This document shows, one piece after another, positions 55,462 to 64,000 of a stretch of DNA of 64,000 nt. The position numbers and the translations under genes were made by a program. This stretch comes from Paenibacillus apiarius (GTDB lineage Bacteria > Bacillota > Bacilli > Paenibacillales > Paenibacillaceae), in contig NZ_JAFFHZ010000001.1 of the NCBI RefSeq assembly GCF_017052585.1, positions 1,302,001 through 1,366,000 on the forward strand, in the 5' to 3' direction. Every line of letters begins with the position of its first letter. Positions within the stretch are counted from its first letter, which is position 1. Under the pieces are notes generated by a model. That model worked only from the letters and a program-made list of their open reading frames with translations. It had not been told where the DNA came from and made no database searches.

Positions 55462-57432
55462 CTATTTCGTCTGTTCCTCCAACCACGCTTGAAACATCAA
55501 CACATCCCATAAATCGTATTGCCAATTCCGCTTGCCCTCCAGATGTTCCTTCCACCGCTGACGTATAGGTGCCGGATTCAAATATCCCTGCTGCCTCATC
55601 CTCGCTTCGCTCAGCAAATGCTCCGCCCATTCGCGCAGCGGTCCGCGCAGCCATGAACCGATGGGTACGCTGAAGCCCATCTTCGGCCGATTCATAATGC
55701 TTTCCGGCACATATTGATTCAATACTTGCCGCAACAGCCACTTTCCTTGACCGCCCTTAATCTTATATGTAACGGGTAACTGCCAAGCGAACTCCACAAT
55801 CCGGTGATCCAGAAAAGGAATGCGGGATTCCAAACTGACGGCCATGCCGGCCCGGTCGACCTTGACCAAAATATCATCCGGCAAGTAGCTGATCATATCC
55901 AAATACATCATCTCATGCGAAAAATCGGAAAAAAATTGCTGCGGCACCGTTTCAAAAACCGTATCCAAGGCACAGCTTCCGATAACGATGGAGTGATCCT
56001 TCCAGTGTGAAATCATGTACCGGTAAAATTGGCGGGAATTCAGGCTGCTGTCTTTGATCAGTTCCGCCAGACGGTACATTTTGTCCCCTGCCGTTCCCGG
56101 CACGGTAGCCCGTTTCTTGAGCGGAGACCACCAACGCGATAATTGATTCCATGTGGAGACCGGAATCGAGTGAATGATTTTGGAAGCGCCGATACGGCCG
56201 AATACCGGCACTTTGTTCAATTTGCTCCATATATCCTTCGTGATGAAATATCGCTTATATCCCCCGAACAGCTCATCCCCTCCATCTCCGGACAAACTGA
56301 CCGTTACATGCTTGCGGGCGAGCTCCGAGACCAGATAGGTCGGAATTTGCGAAGAATCCGAAAATGGCTCGTCATACAAACGGGGCAATTTAGGAATGAC
56401 GTTCATCGCTTCCTGCGGCGTGACATACAGCTCCGTATGATCGGTGCCAAGATGACGGGCTACTTCCTTGGCATGCACCGCCTCATTGTATCCTTCCTCG
56501 TGAAAGCCGATTGTAAAGGTCTTCACCTTTTGCGAGCTTTGCGCTTGCATGATGGAAACGATGGTCGAAGAGTCGATTCCTCCCGACAAAAAAGCGCCGA
56601 TCGGGACATCCGATACCATTTGCCCCCAGATTGACCGGCGCAGCAGCGCATCCAACTGCTTCACCGCCTCTTGCTCGCTTATGTCGATTTTGTGGCCTTG
56701 ACCATTCTGAACCGCTTGTTCCACCGTCCAATAAGACTGTATATCATGCGTTCCAGACCGCGTATCGTAAGTCAACATCGTTCCCGGCGGCAGCTTGCGG
56801 CAATTTTGAAAGATCGTATACGGCGCTGGAATATAGCAATGCTGCAAATACAAGCCGATGGCATCCCGGTCGATCTGATTCACAAATTGGGGATGCGCCT
56901 GCAGCGCCTTTAATTCCGAACCGAACAAAAACTCATTCTGTTGTCCAAAAGCATAATAGACCGGTTTTTCCCCCATCCGATCCCGGACCAGATGCAATTT
57001 CTTATCCTTGCGATCATACAGCGCAAATCCGAACATGCCCGTGAACCGGTGCACGGCACGGTATACCCCTAACTTTTCAATGGCTGCCAGCATCGTTTCC
57101 GTATCGGAATGACCGCGCAATTGGGAATATAGTTCAGGCGCGGTTGATTGCAGCCACGTCTGAATTTCCTTGTAGTTGTATATTTCGCCGTTAAACACGA
57201 TGACATAGCGGCCGCTGGGAGAAAGCATCGGTTGTCGTCCGTGTTCGGACAGATCGATAATGGACAGTCTGCGGTGGCCGAGCCCGATGGTTCCATCGCT
57301 ATCTTCCCCCCACCATCCGCAGGCATCCGGTCCGCGATGGACAATCCGATCCGTCATGGCTTTAATCGTTGCTTCCATCTTGGCCATAGTGAGCGGCGCA
57401 TTCCGAGCGACAAATCCGACAATTCCACACAT
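55462..57432 (-). CDS. asnB: Asparagine synthetase (glutamine-hydrolysing)
   Basis: The 656-residue protein starts MCGIVGFVARNAP, with the catalytic Cys2 of the class II glutaminase domain (about 1-200). The synthetase domain (about 245-600) has the ATP-binding PIGAFLSGGIDSSTIVSIMQ and SLSGDGGDELFGGYKRYF. In many polysaccharide loci an AsnB-like amidotransferase amidates uronic acids or other carboxyl groups rather than making asparagine. The flanking uronate genes fit that possibility, but sequence alone does not decide. Confidence 0.93.
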   Translation of the reverse strand: MCGIVGFVARNAPLTMAKMEATIKAMTDRIVHRGPDACGWWGEDSDGTIGLGHRRLSIIDLSEHGRQPMLSPSGRYVIVFNGEIYNYKEIQTWLQSTAPELYSQLRGHSDTETMLAAIEKLGVYRAVHRFTGMFGFALYDRKDKKLHLVRDRMGEKPVYYAFGQQNEFLFGSELKALQAHPQFVNQIDRDAIGLYLQHCYIPAPYTIFQNCRKLPPGTMLTYDTRSGTHDIQSYWTVEQAVQNGQGHKIDISEQEAVKQLDALLRRSIWGQMVSDVPIGAFLSGGIDSSTIVSIMQAQSSQKVKTFTIGFHEEGYNEAVHAKEVARHLGTDHTELYVTPQEAMNVIPKLPRLYDEPFSDSSQIPTYLVSELARKHVTVSLSGDGGDELFGGYKRYFITKDIWSKLNKVPVFGRIGASKIIHSIPVSTWNQLSRWWSPLKKRATVPGTAGDKMYRLAELIKDSSLNSRQFYRYMISHWKDHSIVIGSCALDTVFETVPQQFFSDFSHEMMYLDMISYLPDDILVKVDRAGMAVSLESRIPFLDHRIVEFAWQLPVTYKIKGGQGKWLLRQVLNQYVPESIMNRPKMGFSVPIGSWLRGPLREWAEHLLSEARMRQQGYLNPAPIRQRWKEHLEGKRNWQYDLWDVLMFQAWLEEQTK

Positions 57433-57477
57433 CCGATATAACTCCCCTTTAAGTGCGTATTCAACCTCTTTAATGGA

Positions 57478-58857
57478 TTAAATTAATCTTTCGGCTTTTT
57501 TTTCGGCTGCTTTGCTCCTGCCTATATTCATGAGCATGAGCGCGAGCCCTAATCCGATTGCGTATGTAAAGGCGGATTGAAAGGCCATCTGCGGATCGCT
57601 GTACATAATGCGGAACGCGAAATACAGTATCCAATGAACTCGGTAAATGACGATGAACCCGTTTTTATTTGCCGAAAACATCCGTTCCATCAAAACAAGC
57701 ACGCCGCCAAAAGCGAATCCGAGAATGGCGACACCCGCTATCCCTAGATTGAAATAACCGAAGGACACGAAATCGACAGGCGTCGTGCCTTTCGTCTGGA
57801 ACATCCACGTATTCAGCTCGGACACCGTCTCCGGGAGATTGAGCGGAATGAGCCGGGACGGCACCAGATGAAGCGCGCCGAGCGGAATATCCACGAAGAA
57901 CCGATACATATTCTCATATGGAAACGTCTGTATGGCATTCGCTAACGTCACATAGGGGAATGAGAACTCCAGCAGCACTTTGGAAATAATGTTGCCCGCT
58001 TCCGAGCCGATATTGGTCAGCTGGTTGCCAACACCTTCGGGATAAATAAAATAATTGAAAATTTGTTTTCCAAACAAGACGATGAGGACGAAAAAAAAAC
58101 CAAACCCGAAAATGAGTTTGATATTCCATGCTTTATTTCGGACGACATTGACCAGCGGGAACGTAATTAAATAGGAGACCATCTCCATTCTTCCTGCTTT
58201 ATGGAACAGCAGCACCATCGACAAGCCGAAGGTGAGCAAAAAGCATAAACGTGACCACGCGCGGATCCTGGAGCGCTCCGCTTCCTTGGCCAACGCAAAA
58301 AAACATAAGGAGGCTGCCATAATGAACGTCGACAGGTTTTTGAAAAAGAGCCATTTTGATTCAATAAAATCAGTGCCGGAACGAAGCAAAATAGCATATT
58401 CGAACAATTTGGACCATCCGCCGATGGAGGACGTATAAATGACAAAGCTGATGAGGCCGATACAGGCGATTAAAGCGGAAGCAGCGAATAGACCGCTCTC
58501 CTGTAATGGCTCCAGCCTATCGAGCCGCTCCCGCTGCATGCCGTCAGCCTGACCTTGGCGTAAGCGCGAGCACGTGAAATAACCGGCCGCGATAAACAGA
58601 TAACCGGCCAGACTGCACAATGATGCGTAGAAGTATGAGGTTGAAGAGAAGGAATTCTTCAGAATCCAGCTCCAGCTATCCAGTTCGTCAGGGAGTAAAA
58701 AAGCGCAATAAATCGGGATGACACTGAAGCATACAAAATAGATGCCGCTGACGGCAGCCAAAAAATCAAACGGGCCATTTCTTTTTTTTCTAACCTGTTC
58801 CATGACCAGGATGACTCCTCCGAGCAGCATCGCAACAGGTACGGCCAGCCACCCCAT
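57478..58857 (-). CDS. Oligosaccharide repeat-unit polymerase (Wzy-like)
   Basis: ATG 58857 (MGWLAVPVAMLLGGVILVME) follows GGGAGGAG; the upstream frame overlaps the glycosyltransferase gene. The 459-residue protein has about ten to twelve hydrophobic segments (for example PFDFLAAVSGIYFVCFSVIP, IIGFGFFFVLIVLFGK-type segments and FGYFNLGIAGVAILGFAFGG) and no soluble domain, as in Wzy polymerases. Wzy proteins are too diverse for a sequence-based assignment; the position between asnB and glycosyltransferase genes and next to wzx and the chain-length genes supports it. It links lipid-carried repeat units into polymer outside the membrane. Confidence 0.8.
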   Translation of the reverse strand: MGWLAVPVAMLLGGVILVMEQVRKKRNGPFDFLAAVSGIYFVCFSVIPIYCAFLLPDELDSWSWILKNSFSSTSYFYASLCSLAGYLFIAAGYFTCSRLRQGQADGMQRERLDRLEPLQESGLFAASALIACIGLISFVIYTSSIGGWSKLFEYAILLRSGTDFIESKWLFFKNLSTFIMAASLCFFALAKEAERSRIRAWSRLCFLLTFGLSMVLLFHKAGRMEMVSYLITFPLVNVVRNKAWNIKLIFGFGFFFVLIVLFGKQIFNYFIYPEGVGNQLTNIGSEAGNIISKVLLEFSFPYVTLANAIQTFPYENMYRFFVDIPLGALHLVPSRLIPLNLPETVSELNTWMFQTKGTTPVDFVSFGYFNLGIAGVAILGFAFGGVLVLMERMFSANKNGFIVIYRVHWILYFAFRIMYSDPQMAFQSAFTYAIGLGLALMLMNIGRSKAAEKKAERLI

Positions 58858-58873
58858 TTTTGTTCTCCTCCCC

Positions 58874-59968
58874 TCAGATCGCAACAAATAAATCCGTATA
58901 TCGGTCCACAATCCGTTCAATATCGAATTTTTCCGCGTGGGTTCGCAGCTTCATGAAGTCAGAGGGATCAGGGGAAGACAATTTGGCATAAATGCCATCA
59001 GCCAACTGCTCGGCATCTCCGATCGGCACCACTTTCCCGTACGTCCCTTCTTCCAGCACGTCCGGAACGCCTGCGCAATTGGTAGACACGATTGGAAGCC
59101 CTAGCGCCATTGCTTCGAGCAAGACGTTAGGCAAGCCTTCATATTTGGAAGACAATATAAATAAATCGGATTGTCTCATATACATATACGGATTCTCGAC
59201 AAAGCCCACAAAATCGATATGCTCCGAAATATGAAGCTGTTGCGCCAACGCAGTAAGCTTCTCGTATTGACTGCCGGTTCCCAAAATAATCATCCGGCAA
59301 TTCATTCTTTTGTGCACGAGCGCGAACGAATGAAGCAAGGTGATATGGTCTTTTTGCTCTTCCAGACGTCCCGCGCTTAAGATGACTGGCATTGTTTTAT
59401 CGGATAACCACCTATGGTTCACCTGTTCCTGCGCATGTTTCCGAATTTCATGCAGTACGACCGGATTGTGAATAATCGTAATTTGTCGCGCTTGGATCTG
59501 CTCATTGGATTGCAAAATATCGTTCTTCATATCATTCGACAGGGCGACGATCTGATCGGCCCTGGGATAATACCATTTGAATAATAACCGGTGCAGCTTG
59601 CTGCGGCGTTTCAACTCCTGGCTGGGCATATTGGCCTCGCGTACGATGACCTTCGGGTTCCCCTTCAAGAACGGCTTAATCGCCAGCAAAGCGATGTTCA
59701 GATGCATTAACGTAGACATAATGACATCCGGCTGAATGCGATTGATTTCATTGACGAGTTTAATCATGCTGTAACGCACTTGGGAAACGCCAAGATCGGT
59801 AACGGCTATATCCTCCGGCAAATGGGATACAAACGGCCCATGCAGAGACAGCGTCATAAAACAAGGGCTGACGCGCTCCCTATCGATATGCTTCAATAAA
59901 TTAACAACAACTCGCTCGGCACCGCCGCCATGCAAATTGGGCGTAATAAAAAGCACTTTTTTCTTCAT
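58874..59968 (-). CDS. Family 4 glycosyltransferase
   Basis: The 364-residue protein begins KVLFITPNLHGGGAERVVVN, the GGAE nucleotide-sugar loop. It has MSTLMHLNIALLAIKPFLKG, VILSAGRLEEQKDHITLLHS and SKYEGLPNVLLEAMALGLPI with the EX7E motif. It is the third GT4-type enzyme of the locus. Its stop lies 16 bp before the Wzy start. Confidence 0.92.
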   Translation of the reverse strand: MKKKVLFITPNLHGGGAERVVVNLLKHIDRERVSPCFMTLSLHGPFVSHLPEDIAVTDLGVSQVRYSMIKLVNEINRIQPDVIMSTLMHLNIALLAIKPFLKGNPKVIVREANMPSQELKRRSKLHRLLFKWYYPRADQIVALSNDMKNDILQSNEQIQARQITIIHNPVVLHEIRKHAQEQVNHRWLSDKTMPVILSAGRLEEQKDHITLLHSFALVHKRMNCRMIILGTGSQYEKLTALAQQLHISEHIDFVGFVENPYMYMRQSDLFILSSKYEGLPNVLLEAMALGLPIVSTNCAGVPDVLEEGTYGKVVPIGDAEQLADGIYAKLSSPDPSDFMKLRTHAEKFDIERIVDRYTDLFVAI

Positions 59969-59984
59969 ATCCAGCTCCTTTTGG

Positions 59985-61349
59985 TCATGCCGTCACATGG
60001 GAAATCAAGTAGCGATACTTCCCTGAAGCTTGCGGAGATATAACCTCAACGTGCTCATATGTAATATCGCAGCCTTCACCAAGCACAGCCTTGAATTGAT
60101 CGTTAATTTTCCGGATTTCGGCAGCATATCCGCTTAAACCGACCTCGGGATGCTTTAGCACGACGAAAACCTTCACTTGTTCGTACGCTTCCTGAATAAT
60201 CTGATATTGCTTAACCCAATCCTGATAAAAGAAGAGCTGGCTGAAATAGGTCCCTTGAATTTTCGTTCCGTTCGCATTGATGAAGGTATCGCTAATTCTG
60301 CCGGTCACTTCTTTCAGCAGCTTGAACGGCCGGCCGCACGTGCAGCTCTCATCAGACCAGACGCCCAGATCGCCGATTCGGTATCGTATCAGCGGCATCG
60401 ACAAGTTGCACAGAGGCGTTACGACAATCTCCCCGACTTCATGCGGAGCGGCCGGCGTCCCATCCTCGCGCAGCACTTCTACATAATGGGTTAGCCCCGA
60501 TACGTGCAATCCCTTATGATGCTCGCACTCGCAGGCAATGTCGCCCACCTCGCGCGAACCGTAACGGTTATAGACTTTCGTTTGAAAGACGCGTTCAATC
60601 GTTTGCCGCATATGGGGAAACAACACGCCAGCCGTCGTCATAATCGCATCGGGATGATGGATCGGGAGCTGATGGCGCTCGATATATTGGGCCAGCTCGT
60701 ATATGCTTTCCACATAGGCCAATATTTGCTTCGGTTTGTATTCATTAATGCTATCGACAGCCAATCTTACCCGTTCTTCATCCATGCGGTACGCATTGAT
60801 CCACCTTTCATTGCGCATCCATCTTCCAACATGAGTTCGCATCGTTTCTTTGCCTGCGAGCAGGTCGCGCATCGATCCCCATAACCGTATTTGCCGGTCT
60901 CCCGGCAGCCGCCCCGTCCACTGGTCATAGAGCAATTTCAACGATAGCATCCAAGACATCGTATCATCGTCTTGAATGAATCGGACCGGCTCGCCCGTCG
61001 ATCCTCCGGACGTTTCTTCAAACCATTTCCGCGCTTGTATATCTGTTGATATCAATTGCCCGTAATGCTCCCGCATAATATCTTTCGTAAGCAGCGGAAT
61101 TTGCATAAAGCGGGGCCAATCGATCATGTTGTTATGAATAAGTTCGTTTACACTGATTTTGTCGCGGTAAAAGGGAACCTGTTGGCAAGCATGCTGAAGC
61201 AAGGCGCTCAGCTTCTTATGCACGTATTGCTGGTATTGCTTAGGCTCGAGCCACTGATTCCGATGCAGCGTTTTATATTTACCGAACACATCCTTTTGTC
61301 TATACAACCGAATTCGAGTCAACCCTTTTTTCAGCGGATTCAATACCAT
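59985..61349 (-). CDS. CapK/PaaK-like adenylate-forming enzyme
   Basis: The 454-residue protein has the ATP-binding ETSGGSTGEPVRFIQDD, then RLWGSMRDLLAG, VYNRYGSREVGDIACECEHH and LIRYRIGDLGVW, the motifs of phenylacetate-CoA ligase-like enzymes. In capsule loci the CapK branch has an unknown but conserved role, perhaps activating an acyl or amino-acid substituent of the polymer. It overlaps the end of the flippase gene by 50 bp, so the two are coupled. Confidence 0.88.
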   Translation of the reverse strand: MVLNPLKKGLTRIRLYRQKDVFGKYKTLHRNQWLEPKQYQQYVHKKLSALLQHACQQVPFYRDKISVNELIHNNMIDWPRFMQIPLLTKDIMREHYGQLISTDIQARKWFEETSGGSTGEPVRFIQDDDTMSWMLSLKLLYDQWTGRLPGDRQIRLWGSMRDLLAGKETMRTHVGRWMRNERWINAYRMDEERVRLAVDSINEYKPKQILAYVESIYELAQYIERHQLPIHHPDAIMTTAGVLFPHMRQTIERVFQTKVYNRYGSREVGDIACECEHHKGLHVSGLTHYVEVLREDGTPAAPHEVGEIVVTPLCNLSMPLIRYRIGDLGVWSDESCTCGRPFKLLKEVTGRISDTFINANGTKIQGTYFSQLFFYQDWVKQYQIIQEAYEQVKVFVVLKHPEVGLSGYAAEIRKINDQFKAVLGEGCDITYEHVEVISPQASGKYRYLISHVTA

Positions 61350-62649
61350 TGCCTTCTTCTCTTCCTTTCTCTATTAATAAGCTGCGTTTGCGCGCGACGA
61401 TCATCATAGACGCAACCAAGCCCAGATTCATTACGACTCCCACCAAGCTATATAGCGCAATGCTCAGCAGCGGGCTGTTATATGCGTATCCGCTGAATAA
61501 AGCCGCTACCCGAAGCAGAAGCGAAATGATCTCATACACGAGCAAATGCTTTTGCAAATTAAAGAGCTGACCGGTTACAAAGGCAGGCGGCATAAAGAAA
61601 TTCACAAACCACCAGCACACCATCCACCGGGCATACTCTCCCGCTTCGTACCACGTTCCTCCGAGCGCGAATGCGAATAATTCCGGCGCGAACGCCACTG
61701 TGGCGAGCACAGGGACAATGCCGGCGCCAATCAGCGCCAAGGTCGTCTTTTTCAGCAGACCGAACAAAGGCATTCCTTGATTATGCAGTTCTGACGCCTG
61801 TTGAAAATAAACGTTGCGAACCGATTCGCTTATGACATAAATGGGCAGCTGCAGCATGCGAAGAGATAATCCGTACAGCCCGACGACAGCCGGTCCGAAG
61901 AACACGGCAAGCAAGAAGGGGGTCATATTTTGGGCGACCGAATTCACTATCGTCTGCGGCATGTTATACAACGGATACTGTTTAAATTTGCGGGCTTGCT
62001 CCTTCATCGCCGCCACGTTCGTTTCTGTAATGAACTTGGCCTTGTCCTCCTTCCACACCTGGAAGAAGAGCACTCCGGAAGCGAGCATTTGACCCGCGAA
62101 TTGCCCGAGAACGAGCCCGATCGAACCCAACCCGGTTATACCGCCCGTCAATTGCATGCCAGTAACACCCGTCGAGCGAAAGATTTGCGAGATGGACTGC
62201 CTTTTATATTTTTTGTTCCGCGTGCACCAATAACTAAAGCATTGATACCCTCCGATAGAAAATACAGTGAGCGGCAGCCATACCGTCCATACGGCATCCA
62301 TGCGCGGAACGCCAAACCAATTGCCGATATACGGCCCTATAATCAGCATCAGAAGCCCGGTGCCAAGCGTTGTAAGCAGCAGCGCGATCATCGATACATT
62401 AACGAGATTAACGCTATCTTTTTCCCGCTCGGGAACGACTATGGACATTTCATATTTCCAACACGCGGTCACAGAGAACAAACTGACGAATGCCGTATAT
62501 ATGGAGAAAACTCCGAATTGCTCCGGCGTATACAATCGGCTTAGCAATGGGGCCGCTGCAATCGCAATGCCTTGTGACAATGCGGTTCCTGACATGAGAA
62601 CGGCGGCATTTTTGAACAGCTTGCTTTTAGGAAGCGCCAAGATGGACAA
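61300..62649 (-). CDS. Polysaccharide flippase (Wzx-like)
   Basis: TTG 62649 (LSILALPKSKLFKNAAVLMS) is preferred: AGGTG lies 7 nt upstream and the family begins there. An ATG at 62715 is also in frame but has no site. The product of about 449 residues has 12-14 hydrophobic segments with the start LMSGTALSQGIAIAAAPLLS, RLYTPEQFGVFSIYTAFVSL and ACWKYEMSIVVPE typical of Wzx. It flips undecaprenyl-linked repeat units across the membrane. A 270-bp structured leader separates it from the kinase gene. Confidence 0.88.
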   Translation of the reverse strand: MSILALPKSKLFKNAAVLMSGTALSQGIAIAAAPLLSRLYTPEQFGVFSIYTAFVSLFSVTACWKYEMSIVVPEREKDSVNLVNVSMIALLLTTLGTGLLMLIIGPYIGNWFGVPRMDAVWTVWLPLTVFSIGGYQCFSYWCTRNKKYKRQSISQIFRSTGVTGMQLTGGITGLGSIGLVLGQFAGQMLASGVLFFQVWKEDKAKFITETNVAAMKEQARKFKQYPLYNMPQTIVNSVAQNMTPFLLAVFFGPAVVGLYGLSLRMLQLPIYVISESVRNVYFQQASELHNQGMPLFGLLKKTTLALIGAGIVPVLATVAFAPELFAFALGGTWYEAGEYARWMVCWWFVNFFMPPAFVTGQLFNLQKHLLVYEIISLLLRVAALFSGYAYNSPLLSIALYSLVGVVMNLGLVASMMIVARKRSLLIEKGREEGNGIESAEKRVDSNSVV

Positions 62650-62764
62650 TTTCCAACACCTACAATCCCGATATATTTGCATGAATCCGCAGAGCACTTG
62701 CAGCACAAGGCACATTGTTAAATCGCTTTAACTTCATACGTTGTCCGACAAGCCGTCATCATGC

Positions 62765-62905
62765 AAACTGGGGCATTTAACCCCTCCTCACGCCACACCC
62801 TCGACGATGAACGTCTAAGGCCCACGCTTGCCCACAGCATGGCCGAGTGCCTACAATGATAAAGGTATAGTAGGCATTACCTTATGATAGTCCGGCTAAT
62901 GGACT
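62765..62905 (-). ncRNA. Candidate structured leader RNA between kinase and flippase genes
   Basis: On the minus strand this 270-bp gap (62650-62926) has at least four short stems: AGTCC/GGACT (62889-62905), TGCCTAC/GTAGGCA (62848-62876), GACG/CGTC (62803-62815) and GGGG/CCCC with loop TTAAATG (62770-62784). Its place after a BY-kinase gene in an exopolysaccharide operon matches the EAR element of the B. subtilis eps operon, which sits between epsB and epsC and gives processive antitermination. I cannot match the EAR consensus by eye. Confidence 0.35.
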
Positions 62906-62926
62906 GACCCAATTAATCACGAAGCA

Positions 62927-63601
62927 TTAACAATAGTCGTACCACTCCGATTTATATATTTTCTCCTGCCCGTTCAAGACGGTGCCCAGCAGATTTGCTT
63001 TCACGATTTCGAATTGCTGCTTCGCCTTTTTTACCGCCTGCGCTTTCGTCTTGCCAGCCAGGACGACGAGCACGGCCCCGTCACATTTATTTGCTATAAT
63101 TTTGGAGTCGACTACGGGCAAGACCGGCGGGCAATCAACCAGCACGACATCGAAGCTCTGCTGCAATTGCCGCAGGCAATCCGTCATTGGCTGGCTGGAG
63201 AGCAATTCGGCCGGATTATCCGGGATTGCGCCTGCCGGAAGCGTCCATAAATGCTCGATTTCCGTTTCCCGCAGCACTTGATCCAGAACGGTCGTTTCAT
63301 TTAGAAGCGATGACAGCCCCAAGCTTTTGCCAACATTGAACACTTGATGGATGGCAGGCCGCCGCAAATCCGCATCTACAATGACGGTCCGTCTTCCTTC
63401 CATTGCAAAGGAGACCGCCAAATTGATGACAGTTGTCGTCTTGCCTTCTCCTTGATTCGCCGATGTGACAGCAAGACTTTTCAGATTCCCTTCATTCAGC
63501 AACTGCCCAATATTGGTCCTTAACTGACGGTAATGCTCGGATACGTAAGATTGGGGGTCGTCTCTAGTAATGAATGCCGGTTTACGCATTTGTCGAAACA
63601 T
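62927..63601 (-). CDS. BY-kinase (CapB/CpsD-type tyrosine kinase)
   Basis: ATG 63601 (MFRQMRKPAFITRDDPQSYV) is chosen; the frame extends 18 codons upstream inside the preceding gene, with which it overlaps by 20 bp. The 224-residue protein has Walker A in TSANQGEGKTTTVINLAVSF, Walker A' in VIVDADLRRPAIHQVF and Walker B in VVLVDCPPV. A C-terminal Tyr cluster (IYKSEWYDYC) is the autophosphorylation site. It works with the membrane activator CapA/Wzz encoded just upstream to control polymer length. Confidence 0.94.
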   Translation of the reverse strand: MFRQMRKPAFITRDDPQSYVSEHYRQLRTNIGQLLNEGNLKSLAVTSANQGEGKTTTVINLAVSFAMEGRRTVIVDADLRRPAIHQVFNVGKSLGLSSLLNETTVLDQVLRETEIEHLWTLPAGAIPDNPAELLSSQPMTDCLRQLQQSFDVVLVDCPPVLPVVDSKIIANKCDGAVLVVLAGKTKAQAVKKAKQQFEIVKANLLGTVLNGQEKIYKSEWYDYC

Positions 63602-64000
63602 TGGTACGCTCACCCGCCTTTTTGTGCGTGATGGAAGACTGACGATGTTTTGCAAAGTTGGAGGATTTTCCGTTTATTTTGGGAATGACGGCCAATGTCG
63701 GCAAAGACATCAGCTGCTGCAGCTCCTCTTCCTCGTGTATGGAATCATCAAAGCATCCTCGTACGAGGATGACCCCGATGCTTATCATGAACGAGAGTAT
63801 GAAGGCTATTAACGCATTGAGGATAACGTTCGGCTTCACCGGTCCTGGATCAAGCGCGGGATCGGCCGGATTTAATATCGTTACATTGTCCACATGCATC
63901 AAGCCGGGTATTTTTTTCATGAATTGCTCTGCAATGCCGTTGGCGATTTTACTGGCCAGCTCATAAGAAGAGGCTTCGGCGCTAATGGTCATCACTTGGG
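63582..64000 (-). CDS. Chain-length determinant Wzz/CapA-type protein, C-terminal part
   Basis: The frame is open to the right edge; about 138 residues are visible. It has a periplasmic end with Pro-rich DPALDPGPVKPNVILNALIA, then a membrane helix (ALIAFILSFMISIGVILV) and a cytoplasmic tail (HEEEELQQLMSLPTLAVIPK), as in CapA/YveK. The cytoplasmic tail activates the BY-kinase that follows. The end overlaps the kinase start. Confidence 0.9.
   Translation of the reverse strand, partial: QVMTISAEASSYELASKIANGIAEQFMKKIPGLMHVDNVTILNPADPALDPGPVKPNVILNALIAFILSFMISIGVILVRGCFDDSIHEEEELQQLMSLPTLAVIPKINGKSSNFAKHRQSSITHKKAGERTNVSTNA

Overview
The window looks like chromosome of a spore-forming member of the Bacillales, most probably Paenibacillus or a close relative. 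The reasons are S-layer-homology anchored proteins, an H-type small acid-soluble spore protein, a CIRCE-controlled groESL operon, T-box regulation, strong AGGAGG ribosome binding sites with frequent GTG and TTG starts, and a core gene order (tsaE-tsaB-rimI-tsaD, ABC-F gene, moaC, tatA-tatC, groES-groEL) matching the groE region of Bacillus subtilis. No sequence search was possible, so the genus is an inference.

Layout. 1-11 kb: a partial adenine deaminase, an S-layer-anchored CAP protein, a tiny winged-helix gene behind a terminator, a lipoprotein flavin reductase, YitT, a GNAT acetyltransferase, an SgrR-like regulator, a secreted alpha/beta hydrolase and an aldo/keto reductase relic. 11-19 kb: a large secreted family 8 polysaccharide lyase, an AT-rich ArsR-MFS pair with three matching palindromic operators, and an intact IS1182-type element inserted in one of a series of short palindromes. 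19-34 kb: the housekeeping groE/tat/tsa region. It includes an internally deleted moaC, a ybaK gene with an in-frame stop, a DnaA-box cluster, and leuA behind two leucine T-boxes in tandem. 34-43 kb: sspH divergent from a split non-homologous end-joining set (ku, ligase, polymerase), cardiolipin synthase, a class B penicillin-binding protein, and an M23 peptidase with a bactofilin.

43.5-64 kb: an exopolysaccharide locus read leftwards. It starts with a Wzz/CapA-type chain-length protein and a BY-kinase (right edge). A structured non-coding leader follows, then a Wzx flippase, a CapK-like adenylate-forming enzyme, glycosyltransferases, a Wzy polymerase, AsnB, a phage-tailspike-like beta-helix protein and an intrinsic terminator. 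Beyond the terminator lie more glycosyltransferases, GalU, UDP-glucose dehydrogenase, a UDP-glucuronate epimerase-like enzyme, a Tat-signal beta-helix protein, RfbC/RfbD and a broken LytR-CpsA-Psr gene. The enzymes imply a Wzx/Wzy-made polymer containing uronic acid and perhaps rhamnose.

The observations most worth following are: (i) the candidate structured RNA after the kinase gene together with the mid-operon terminator, which suggests EAR-like processive antitermination; (ii) the tailspike-like protein inside the exopolysaccharide operon; (iii) the DnaA-box cluster beside leuA; (iv) the tandem leucine T-boxes; (v) the three-operator ArsR-MFS module; and (vi) several genes that keep both ends but have lost the middle.
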